64,000 bases of DNA from Oxytricha trifallax (taxonomy: Eukaryota; Ciliophora; Spirotrichea; Sporadotrichida; Oxytrichidae), in NCBI GenBank assembly GCA_000711775.1, contig ARYC01001236.1, positions 1 to 64,000 of the forward strand. Reading direction: 5' to 3'. A model generated the notes under the pieces. That model had not been told where the DNA came from and made no database searches. It was given only the letters and a program-made list of their open reading frames with translations. Position numbers and translations under genes: made by a program. Positions 27,611 through 38,547 of this stretch are shown piece by piece. The stretch's first letter is position 1. The number at the start of each line of letters is the position of its first letter.

Positions 27611-30252
27611 ATGAAAGCAACATTAGAAACAGCTAGTCATCAAGGAGGTGGGAGAGATGTAGGTTTTCTAGACTCTAAAAGCCAGAACTCTGATTTAAAG
27701 TCATCCACCATTTTCCATCCAATCAAAGTTAATTACTATCAATATTTGAGAAAAAAATCTTAATTTTTATTTGCTTATAAAAACCAAATTGACTTGACTT
27801 AAAATAAATTTATAGATAATTTTTCAAAGTCGTCGTAGAAAACGATTAGAAAGAGTAAAAGTCTCCCAACGCAAAAAAGATAAGAATTTCCAAAGTTTTT
27901 ATCAAGAATAATAATTAATATTAAACATTATGTTATTTTTATCGAAAATGACAGTAAAATTCCAATAATTAACTTTGATAACTCTAATTATTTCTCAAAT
28001 AGATCATTATATCGATATAAAAACCAGATCACGGAGTCCTCCCCAAAAAAGATCAATGTCTTCGTTTTTAAACGCTCCAGGCTTCACTTTGAATCCTACG
28101 AATACCATTAATACTCTTTATCATAAAATTCATTTTAGCAAATTTACTGTATTAAAAAAATTATTATATCAAAGATGGTAGAGTCCACAGTAAATGACAG
28201 CAGCGGGAGTTTATTCCCCAATGAACAGACTCCCTCAATACTGCTCAATTATAAATATAATTTCGAATATTAAATTTAATTTAAATATTATAGGTGTCAT
28301 AGAAATATTTATTCTGAGTTGAAAGTAAATTAATTCTGAATTTTAAATTTCACTACATATAAATGGATTTAAAAGCTTGTTTTTATATATATTTTCAACA
28401 ATAATAGCAATAGATAAACTAAAATTAGCAATATTCAACTTCGTATATTTACAATAACTCTCAGGTAAATTTTATTGTTTATACTTTAAACATCTATATT
28501 GTGTTTCCTCAATCTTATCTTAATTCCTGTAGATAAACAATAATTAGCTCGGAGTTAAGAGAGCCCCAAAAATAAGCATGAAAAGACTATCGATTTAATT
28601 TATTAATTGAGTTTAATTAATTAAAAACTTTTATGATTTTTTTTTATTTTATAAAAGATAACAAATAGTTTGTATATTTATAATATAGATTTTTGGAGGA
28701 CTAGCAGATAACAGGTCATCTTCAGCTCACTAAGATAATTTCACTTCCACATAAATGCAAAAATTAACTGCTCTATTGGGTGGTGCTACAAGCACAGATG
28801 CCTCAACTTAAAATTAAAATGTGCTTTCTAGCAATTTTCTATCTCCAAATTTCTAGGACACAGCCTCCAAACCTTCTCCCTTTTCTGTAAAATTAGAAAA
28901 AATTTTATAATTAAATTATATAGTTAGGAACATATTGAGGTTTATTTTCACTCCTAATTCTAAGTAATAATAATGAAAAAGAATTATAAGTTATAATATA
29001 CTCACCCAAAACATCCTCTAAGAAACCTCCAAATATCCCTTCATTGAAATCTAAAATTTAGCAGGCTGCCCTTTAAGTACCTTCCTAAAGATCTAATAAA
29101 GTTCACCCATTACCCCTTAATCCATAAAGATTAAATAAAAAACAAGTTTCTAGTAACTTATCAAGTTTATCTTACAGTAAATTTAATTACTTATTATGAC
29201 TAAAGTTTATGTTTAAATTTAAGTTTTAACAGAGAACACAAGAAACAGTAATAGTCAACCAGTGGCAATCGTTAAAGATAGAGTATATAGGTGATTGACA
29301 GTGAGCAGCGTAACATACCTCGAATACCCCTAGCAAGAGCTTAAACATTTTTAAGTTAGGTGACTCAAAGTGCTCTAACTTTAGATGATTTTCTCGACCC
29401 CAAAGATCAACAGCATCTAATTATAACTAATAAAATTTATTATGATTATGATCATATAACACTTTATAACTTCAGAGTGGAGGAAGATAAACAAGTTAAC
29501 TCAGGATATCCAAGCAGTAAAGTTCCTTATATGTTCCTAAATTTGTAACAAACATAAGTGCATTAAGTGTCCATGCATCGAGACCATCAACGAAAAAGAA
29601 TTATATTTTCCAATATGCAGGAGTTAGATGACTCTATAGGAGAGAACAACTTTATGAAGCGACTTCAGTATAGAAATAAAATGAATTTTTAGCAGTGGCA
29701 AGCTGAAATGGCTGAATAAACCAGTCAACACCGATTAAGAGTTTATTAAAATTTATATTTTTCCCTAAAACATCATTCTAGATAAATTAATACTTTTTAA
29801 TAAAAAAAACTGTGTGCTTAATGTAATAAAATTATCATATAAATATCTTTAACAGAGTGATGAGCTATTAACAATAACAATAGTAGTTATAAAACAATTT
29901 CGGTAGTAATGAGAATGTCATTTAGTTTGTAAGCGTGCAAGATTAATTCTCAAAATAAAGGCAACATGAAGAGGAATTAATTTAGGAACTTACTCAGGAA
30001 GAAAATGAAGAAATAGAAACAGCATAGGTTATTAATTTAATGAAATTATTTATAATTCATACTAAAAAAGGATAGTGAGTCATAGAAATTTATGATTAAA
30101 AATTTAAATGCTGTTTTTTTACAAATAAGGTTTGTATATTACCTGAATAAATTACTCTTGACAATAATAAGCAGCATAACAATCGATATTAGCAATAGAC
30201 TATTTTATAAGGTTATCATAAATAATCTTAAGGAAATTCTTTAATTTAGTGA
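27611..30252 (+). CDS. Gln/Ser-rich protein of unknown function
   Basis: ATG at 27611 (MKATLETASHQGGGRDVGF) is the proposed start; 28175 (MVESTVNDSSGSLFPNEQTP) is an alternative. Coding blocks follow in order: KSKSLPTQKRQEFPKFLSR (27850), SRSPPQKRSMSSFLNAPGF (28030), a Gln run (28405), LTALLGGATSTDAST (28690-28890), KPPNIPSLKSKIQQAALQVP (29005), QSALTLDDFLDPKDQQH (29360), QELDDSIGENNFMKRLQYRN (29475-29755), a Gln-rich helical stretch with EEELIQELTQEENEEIE (29870-30030) and a last block ending SLIQ before TGA at 30250-30252. No catalytic domain is recognised; it is mostly disordered with one acidic, possibly coiled segment. It could be two genes. Confidence 0.55.
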
Positions 30253-30791
30253 TATCTTATGGAATATTGGGGTCAATGAAAATTTTCATGCCTTTACTAT
30301 AACTCTGAACTGCGTATATAAATCAACATATAAATAATAAGTAAATAAGTCAATTAATATTTAGAGTTAGACTAGAATATTCTTAGTTATTTATTCATTT
30401 AAAATCTTTAACCCAAATATTTTCTAATAAACTTTGTAATAATATAAGAATTTTTAATGCTAATTTCTGATAAAATTAAAGTATACATGTATGTATAGGA
30501 TTTACGGAATGTAAAATAAGTGTAAAGGATTATTATACAAATATATTTCAAAAAGCATTAGCCAGCATTAGACTAACTCTCTTTGCCATTTTATAGTCTT
30601 TTTATGCTCTCTAAACAAAAAGATTTGAGATAATTTGTTTGATTAATGGTTTGGATTTCCAATTTGTGTTTTTTCTAATTTATTTGGCAAATTTACTTAC
30701 TTCTAATAATATTAAGGAAATTCTAGCAGGATATATAAAAATTAAATGGAATTTGAATATTTCATTTACAATTTAAGAATATTAAAAGTCA

Positions 30792-31835
30792 ATGAAAGAG
30801 AAATATAACTGGTATTTACACGGGTGTGTTTAGAAGTATCAGAAGATACTCCTCCTCGCAATTTGTGCAACAATTTTACTTCCTGAACTCACCAAATAAT
30901 TTTATACAATTTAAAAGTATTGAGAGAGAGTAACTTGAAAATTTCTGACTCTCTAGGATTTTAAGTTCTTAAACTATATGTTGTTTAGTAAAAATTACTA
31001 AAATAAGCAGCTGTAACATCTTTGAGTAACAAGTGCGTGCAGTGTCTAAGGTTTAGTGCGGCCTACTGGATGTGTATGGGTGATTCAACGTGTAATGACA
31101 ACTCACCGGCTTCCTGTGCCTCAAAGACTCAGAACTGAAATGATAATTTTAATAATTTTGTGTACAAAAATTTACGATTCTGTGTTAAATATTGAATTCA
31201 AAGAGGATTACTCAAATAAATAGGGGTTAAAAAAGATTTATAGTTTAAGAGAACTTGTTTAACTGCAACCCATAAAATCTTTAAGTTGGGCAGATTGATA
31301 TGACCGACTCCATGATTGGATCCGCCTATTCATATAGTCAAAGTGTGACTGCAGACTCTTACAGCTACGTTCAAATTAAAAATTCCATGACTGCTCGCAC
31401 CATCTCCTTCTCCGTTAGTTCAATTCCATCCGGACTATAAAATATATTCTTAAGAAATCTAAGAAACAAATTTAGAAAGTGCTTTTCTATAAATTAAAAT
31501 TTACTTCTATAAGAAAATAAAATTTATGGGACTATTCTTGTATTACACGATAGGATCAACAGTATCCGCCAGCTATATTCAATGAATATGTATGTATTTT
31601 TATACGGGAGGTTCATTGTTGACGGTGCCAATAGGGAGTACCTATTATATGTATGGTTTTAATTAGTAAACTAGCGGTTCGTTATCATTCACCATTAGTT
31701 TTACTGGATCAACGGTCTCCTCCTACGACGGCAAGTGCCTCAACTGCATGATCGCCACATCCACTTAGTGGTACTGCACAGCGGAGGCAAAGTGCTACGG
31801 CTCATAACCCACCTGTGCCTCAAAGACTTAAAAAT
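30792..31835 (+). CDS. Secreted or surface Cys-rich protein
   Basis: ATG at 30792 leads to a signal peptide (KILLLAICATILLPELTK). Two Cys-rich modules are visible: about 31020-31140 (CVQC, YWMCMGDSTC, SCASKTQ) and 31700-31832 (CLNCMIATS, WYCTAEAKCYG, TCASKTQ). The spacing CxxC...(W)xC...C...CASKT resembles PSI/plexin-repeat type disulfide modules. Between them are Ser/Thr-rich beta-like segments (TARTISFSVSSIPSG; TSGSLSFTISFTGS). Codon use is more GC-rich than the surroundings. The 3' end is not fixed: an in-frame TGA lies at 31880-31882. It is probably extracellular. Its role is unknown. Confidence 0.6.
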
Positions 31836-31924
31836 AATATTTTAAAATCTTAATCATTAAATCGATTGAGCTTATGAGATGAATTCAATGCTACATTAGT
31901 CAAATAAATGAATTTATTAATTTT

Positions 31925-32030
31925 GTTCAACAGTATCAACCAGCTCGAGTTTGACAAGCTATACGGGAGGCTAATTGAATTTATTATGTATGGTTTTAAT
32001 TTACTAGACACTGACTCATCATATATTCTT
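31925..32030 (+). pseudogene. Degenerate duplicate of a block of the Cys-rich gene
   Basis: The sequence from TCAACAGTATCAACCAGCT through TATACGGGAGG and TATGTATGGTTTTAATTTACT repeats, with decay, the order found at 31555-31670. It lacks the Cys module that follows the original. It is a partial duplication, probably non-functional. Confidence 0.6.
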
Positions 32031-33220
32031 AAAAGGGAGACAGGATTCTCAAAATTTATTACTGTTTATATGTGATTAAGATTTCTTAATTTATTTTTAC
32101 TTAATGATTTCATTTCAAATAAAATGCTTCTCATAAGGAATACATCTGAAATTAAGTTTACTAAATTTACTGGGAACATTGTCTTTCCTAATAAGTGCTG
32201 TTTCTTTTTTATGAAGATATGACCATAAATACATAAAAAATACTAAATATAGCAAACTCTACTATTTTACTATAACAGCCTGAATTCTTCTCAATTAAAC
32301 ACTGAAACTATTTGAAAGTAATTAAAATTGGAAGGATTAATGCTAAAATGAGAGAGAGAAAGGGCTGAAAAATGTGATTGATTCAAAGATTATGATAAAC
32401 AAATAATAGCATGTTTTAGCTATAAAGATACATTTTTTTAATTTAGTCCATATTAATTTAATAATATTCATGAATCAACTAATTTAAATATATTTAACTA
32501 TCAATCACTTAATATCCTTATTCTTTTGTATTATTTATCGTAATAAATTTATATCCAAAAGTTCTTTATAGTTCGCTTTTTAAATATACTATCATATTGT
32601 AAATATAATCAGTAATAACTTATGTATTGGAAAAAAATGGAAACTTTTTTATCTTTTTAAATATATGCCCTACTTAACTTTGTTTAAATTAACTACTAAA
32701 TTAATACTTTGTATTTTTAATCTAAATAAATTTATTGATTTTATATGAAATGATTAAAACTTAAACTTTATCCAGTCTAATATTAGATATTTAATATGAA
32801 TATTATTTTTATGTGTATATATATGATATTTCAGATTAAATTTTCACGACTTAATCAAGTCAAAGAATGAATCAAATTGTGATTTTAAAACATTAATTAA
32901 TAGTTTGAGTTACTTTGGATGATTAAACTTAATATTTTAATATTTAAGGCTTTTTTATTATTACTGAAACATAAGTTATTTTAAAAAAATTATACTCTTA
33001 ATAACTGATAAATTAAGGATATTTTTAGCAAGAAAACTATAGATTATGAAATGAAACAAAAATAGCTGAAATTACAAACAAAACTATCTTATTTGAATTT
33101 TTTTGGATAAAATGCTATTTTTAAAATATTCATTTTCTAAACTTATACTTTAATTTATTAATTTGAGTTTGATTTACTTCTGTGCAATATTAATATTATT
33201 TACTACATATAATTTAAGAC
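32031..33220. other. AT-rich gap, no gene seen
   Basis: A very AT-rich stretch without a coding block, palindrome or element end that I can support. Confidence 0.45.
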
Positions 33221-36200
33221 ATGCCAATCCAAAAAATTAATAAAATGAGCATTTTTGTGTGCCTATCAATATTTACAGTTACATTTCTGAATGTGAGTTC
33301 CCTCACTCAGGCCAACTCTAGTGCACTCCTCCGTTCACGTCTGCTGTCCCAGAAAGACAGAGAGGCATTGCAATTCAACGAGAGATTGCTTTAAGATACA
33401 ATTTCGACTATTTAATTAATATTTTGTACTAAATTACTACATCTACTACAGATGTGACGACCACTAATACGACTACTGATTCCACCACATCTACTACCAA
33501 TACCTACAATTATTTTGAATTATAACTTATTTATCCTTAGCAATTGATATTAAATGAAAAGAATACCACTACAACCACAGATTCGTCAAGCAATACTACT
33601 ACTACTACTGATAAATATTCATAAGTTTTAAATGATAATATTTTAGATATTGATAGCAGTAACACTACAACTACCACCGATGGATCAAATACAACCAACA
33701 GCACTTCTAATACTGATGGCAACAACACCAGTAACGGTTCTAGTGACAACTCCACTACATCAACAAATACAACTGACGCCTCTAATAGTACAAACACAAC
33801 CACTATCCTTGAAATAATTATAAATTATAATAATAAATAAGTTTACTGAATTTAATAATATAATGGTAGATTACTATTTATATCATCTAAAAAGTACCCC
33901 AAAAATGAGTAATTAATAAGTGAAATAATTACTTTTGATTTAATGGGCTGTTATATCTCTATTATTATCAAAAATATATTATACGAATAATATTCTAAAG
34001 ACAAGTAAAATTAATATTTAAAATTAGTCTTTTTATAAACATGCGCTGATTATATAAAAACCAGTCGTTATTATTCATAATACATTTACTTATTTCGCAT
34101 TCTTCTAGCTTAAGCTTTGCTTATATCAACTATTGATGATTCATTAATATTTTAACGTCGGCACTTTTTAAAAATTGCCGACGGTTGATTTAATATAATA
34201 TAGAAGATTAATTATACAATGACTAAATTAGAAATGTTAGTTTTTTAATGCTTAAACGTAAGCTTACATTATGCTTAATAGAGAGTAAATCAAACTTTAC
34301 CAGTTGTAATGGATTTAAGAGATTATATTTAATAATAATTTATTATATTCTTAAAATTTTTATATTTTAGAAATAATACTACAACTGATAGTGGAAATAA
34401 CACTACCACCAATTCCACTAATACAACTATAGATGAATGTTAAATTAATTATATTATTTTTTTCAATTATAACACATATATTTTAAAGCTTTATTTTTAA
34501 AGAACAGTTAAACATAAACAGGAAATCTTATAAACATTTGTAATTTCTTAATTAAAATTTTTAGGTCAGAGACAGGTCGGCTGATGGGTGAGAGCCTGTC
34601 AAAAACAGGAGAACCTGTAGTCAGAGCCCCGACCTGCCAACAGTTTATCATCTACGAATGATCTAGTGGTCCTCCTAGTAAACAGGTGACGGGTACCGTC
34701 ACATTTGCGTTCTCGCTCTAACCAGTTGCTTCAATCGACTTGGCTTCACATGTCCCAAACTAACATAAGAAACCTTACCTTAAGTATCTCTTTGGCAACC
34801 ATATGATATTGATGTGTAAACTGTTTGACTTCTAGCTCATTGATTTCTTAATCTTCTGTTAGCCATTGCAAATTAAAAATATTAATATATGAGACTTTAA
34901 TTTTAATTATATATGACTATCTACCTTAAATGAGTGAATAAATACAACTGCTAAAACATTTATTAATTATAATTTATATAATTTTGTTATCAATTCTATA
35001 TTTAAAATACTGAGGATAAGCCAAAGAAAATGACCAAGAAGGAATATTTCTTCTACGTGATTGCAACCAAGAATTTGACTATCCCAGTGTACGATGCTTC
35101 AAAATATAACAACACCCAGTCAAACAATACTGATACTACAAACAGCACCAATCACAAAGAATAAAGTGTCTTATTTTTAGAAGAATGGGAAATGTTTTTA
35201 TTAATGGTACTGATAGTGGCAACAATTCAACAAACAATAGTACATCTAACTAAACTGACAGCAGTAATTCTACTACAAATAGCACAAGCAACAATACTGA
35301 CACCAGTAATTCTACCACAAATAGCACAAGCAATAACACTGACAGTAGTAATTCTACCACAAATAGTACAAGTAACAACACTGATACTACAAATTCCACT
35401 TCAAATAATACTGATACTACAAATTCCACTTCAAATAATACTGATGCCTCAACTAATACAACAACAGATTCAACATCAAACAATACTGATGACACTAAAA
35501 CTAACAATGGAACTAATGGCAGTGATAACGGAAATAAAGATAATAATACAAGATTGAGAAGAGTTCTTGAGGAAACAACTACCACCACAACAACTAATGG
35601 AGGTGATAGCACAGTGACTGTGACAAACACAACTGATGGTACCACAACTACTGATGGTACTGCAACTACTAATACAACTAACACAACAACTGATACCACT
35701 ACAAATACCACCACAACTAACACCACAACTAACACAACAACAGATACTACTACAAATACCACGACTGACACTTCAAATAGCACAAATACAACTGATAGCA
35801 CTAACACAACCAACACAACTGATAGCACCAACACAACCAACACTACTGATAGCACGAACACAACCAACACAACTGATAGCACTAACACAACCAACACTAC
35901 TGATAGCACAAACACAACAGACACCACAAACAGCACTACCAACACAACAGATAATTCCACATAATCAACAAACTCCACTACTAACACCACAAGCAATGTT
36001 TCTAGCACTACTTAATTGCCAGCAGCTTTCGTCAGCGAGTTGAGATACTTCTATACTACGATTGACAACTCATTTGTTGATTACTTCGGAGAGAGATTGT
36101 TCAAGAACTTGAATCTTAATGATGATAGAATGCTCACCACATTATTTATACAAACTGGGGGTGATGCTACCAATTTTGAATAGATCGTGGCCACAGACAA

Positions 36201-36941
36201 TATAAATTGAGTGAAATTTAGTCACCACTTTACAATAAATTTATAATTTAGGGAATTAATCATTGGTAATTTATGAATAGTGCCAAAAGCTCATCAAGTG
36301 ATGACAGTGACTTCAATTTAGTATACATGGTAATAATTCCAGTTGCTTCAGCCATTCTTGTCAGTATCATGTTAGTCATTCTCTAAATCATTTAAAGCCT
36401 CCTATTTAACATTTTATGTATTATAAATAGATTGTGCTCAGATGCTGCATGATGAAAAAGATGATTGATGGTCAATAAAAATGGATCTGTAAGTATAAAG
36501 TCTGTTCTTGCTGCGTCAAGAGTGGAGATTTAGAGAAAGGCAATATCAAGGCTGTAAGACCTTCAAGAATTGATCACATTAAACTCCAAGACAACTCAAT
36601 TATGGATCCAAATAATATAACGCATGCTTCTGCCATGAACAGCCCCACTTCAATGAGATTATAAGTTTTATTTTTTACAAACTTCTGCCACAGGCACAAG
36701 AGTGGAAGAAACTGGCAATTACAATAGCACTCAAACAGGTGTGACTCAAGGCAATTTGTAAACTCAAACAAATCGCTAGGATACACCCACTAAGAGCAAT
36801 CGCCCCCCTAAGTATGAGGGATTAGGTATGGTCGCAGGCTATCCAACTAAAACTGTGGGAACAATGTATGACAAAGTTAACCAAGATAGCACCACTAAGC
36901 CTAAAAATGACAAAAACGGTCCAAAAGGTAGAAAGATTTGA
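33221..36941 (+). CDS. Membrane-protein paralog F, Asn/Thr-repeat ectodomain
   Basis: ATG at 33221 (a second in frame at 33245) opens a signal peptide (MSIFVCLSIFTVTFLNVSSL). A large ectodomain follows, dominated by NxT/NxS repeats, that is, very many potential N-glycosylation sites (35200-35960). It includes FFYVIATKNLTIPVYDAS (35050) and ELRYFYTTIDNSFVDYFGER (36030). One transmembrane helix lies at about 36330-36390 (VYMVIIPVASAILVSIMLVI). The cytoplasmic part starts CCMMKKMIDGQQKWICKYKV (36440) and ends at about 36690-36941 with GPKGRKI, TGA 36939-36941. Three IESs near the start are fixed by pointers. The KWIC and CC-KK motifs link it to paralog E. Confidence 0.7.
33411..33439 (+). other. 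IES, pointer ACTA
   Basis: ACTA at 33407-33410 and 33436-33439. Removal joins GAT ACA ATT TCG ACT to ACA TCT ACT in frame (DTISTTSTTDV). Confidence 0.75.
33505..33567 (+). other. IES, pointer AATACC
   Basis: AATACC at 33499-33504 and 33562-33567. Removal keeps the Thr-rich frame (TTNTTTTTDSSS). Confidence 0.8.
33614..33655 (+). other. IES, pointer TGATA
   Basis: TGATA at 33609-33613 and 33651-33655. Removal joins ACT GAT A to GC AGT AAC in frame (TTDSSNTTT). Confidence 0.8.
34566..34865. other. GC-rich island in paralog F with open frames on both strands
   Basis: This roughly 300-bp block is far less AT-rich than its flanks. The plus strand reads SLSKTGEPVVRAPTCQQFII, then after one TGA SKQVTGTVTFAFSLQPVASI. 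The minus strand also has long open frames (TEDQEINELEVKQFTHQYHM; TVPVTCLLGGPLDHSQMINC). Its left part is purine-rich on plus and its right part purine-rich on minus. It is coding DNA of some kind, perhaps one plus and one inverted MDS. I cannot decide the strand. Confidence 0.5.
35204..35990 (+). repeat. Tandem Asn-Thr coding repeats
   Basis: Two repeat types lie inside paralog F: units of roughly 60-66 bp built on SSNSTTNSTSNNTD, then units of about 39 bp built on STNTTNTTD. The reverse strand gives a spurious Val/Leu-rich ORF, which is a shadow. Confidence 0.85.
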
Positions 36942-37658
36942 GGATATTTTATAATTATTGGACTAGAATTTAAATATAAATTTTGATATTTCATATATTA
37001 ATTAATAAAGTTGAGGAAAAATCTGATCAAGATGAATATTAAAAATGTAACTCCCTTTAATAAAGATTTATAATGGTGATGGCTAATCTGTAACAAACTT
37101 TCAGTTTAACTTCTAATTTAACTCTACTCTTATTGAAATTATTATTAATTATATAATAATAGCAATTTCAGATAAACTGAGTTTATATAAATTAACAATT
37201 AAAAATCTTGGGACATTGATTTTAAATAGTAGAGACTGAATGGCAGTTACATATTCCTATTATTTTAAAATATACCCCGTACATAGTTAATTTAACATTC
37301 TAATAATAAGTAGTACTATTCTAAATAATAGAATATTAATTAAAAAAGTTTAAATGCAATAAAAACAGTATTTGGGTTTAGGGTAATCTATAAAATACGA
37401 TTTAGCAATAAATAAATTGCTTATTAAATATGAAATTTAAGTATTAAGATTTGAAAATCAGCATTTATTCATTATCTGTTGCTTCAAAAAGCATTATTAT
37501 AATAAATATTATCAAGTTTTTACCAAGGAAAAGATAAATAAAATAAATAATTCTAAATATCAAATTGCGTAATTAAATTGTCTTTTTAGCCTATAAAATT
37601 CGGCATTTTAATTTTATAAAGCAAATAATTCTCTGTATTAAGTAATTATAATTCAGAT
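36942..37658. other. Intergenic AT-rich gap
   Basis: No coding block or element was found between paralog F and the oxidoreductase cluster. Confidence 0.5.
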
Positions 37659-38393
37659 ATGGAATCCACTATTTTGAAACAAGTAAAACTGGCGATCATT
37701 GGAGGGTCAGGAGCAACAGGCAGAGAAATCATCAGAAATGCAAAGCAAGATCCAAGAGTGAAGGAAATCGCCATAATCGCCAGGAGGACTCTTGATGAGT
37801 GGAAGCAGGAAGACTACAAGCCAGAGTTGAAAATCATTCAAAGAGAAAACTTGGAAAATCTTCATGAACTTTAGGAATAGCTGCAGGGTTACGATATCTT
37901 TATCAATTGCATAGGAGCCAGGCAAAAGGTTGGAATAGTAGAATATACCAAAGTTGAGAAAGAAATTCCAATTTAGTTTGCTTAACTTGGGAAATCTTGC
38001 GGAATAATCTACTTTTCCTACTTATCAGTTATGGCTGCTAATCCCAAGGCTTTCCTTTAAATTTTGAGAGTCAAGGGTGAAGCTGAATAGTGTCTATTTG
38101 ATGTGAACCTCCCTTGTACAACCATGTTTGGACCTGGAACTTTGGTTAATAGAGAGAATGACTTTAGATGGGCTGAATGGCTCTTTACTAAATTACCCTT
38201 CCCTAAAATTGATGATAAAGTACTCGCATATGCCATGTATCATCATGCTATTGAAAAAGCTCTTGAACTAAAAGATAAGGAGATTAGTGAAAGTGAAAGG
38301 TGGAAGATAAGCATATAAAATAGTGACATAAAGAAATATGCAGAGGCTAAGTAAAAGGAATTAGAAGCAAAAATGCCTGAATAGATAAAATGA
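37659..38393 (+). CDS. TIP30/HTATIP2-like NAD(P)-binding oxidoreductase, copy 1, uninterrupted
   Basis: A continuous ciliate-code ORF of 244 codons from ATG to TGA (38391-38393), with no IES. It has the atypical short-chain dehydrogenase fold: nucleotide-binding GGSGATGREII near residue 15, IARR, then YDIFINCIGARQ, VKGEAEQ, and TMFGPGTLVNRENDFRWAEW. The order and length match the HTATIP2/TIP30 family (about 240 residues). Human TIP30 has FRPG where this copy has FGPG; copies 2 and 3 here keep FRPG. It is expected to be a soluble dinucleotide-binding protein; the substrate is unknown. It heads a tandem of three paralogs. Being free of IESs is unusual for this window. Confidence 0.85.
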
Positions 38394-38547
38394 AAGAACT
38401 TAACAGCTATTGAAAATGTGGTTTAGACTTTACTTTTGTAAATATTGTTTCATTTAATTACGTGTGTATATTTAAATTTCAAAATTTCTAAAACATTAAT
38501 AGTCAAAAATTTCGATTATATTTTAAGATATTATTTAAAATCAATTC

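Noticed and set aside
33537..33803. Minus-strand Val-rich ORF
   Set aside because: The same shadow effect from Thr/Asn codons of paralog F.
35250..36008. 252-codon minus-strand ORF rich in Val and Leu
   Set aside because: It is the complement of the plus-strand ACN/AAT Thr-Asn repeats; the plus frame has a signal peptide, TM helix and IES pointers.
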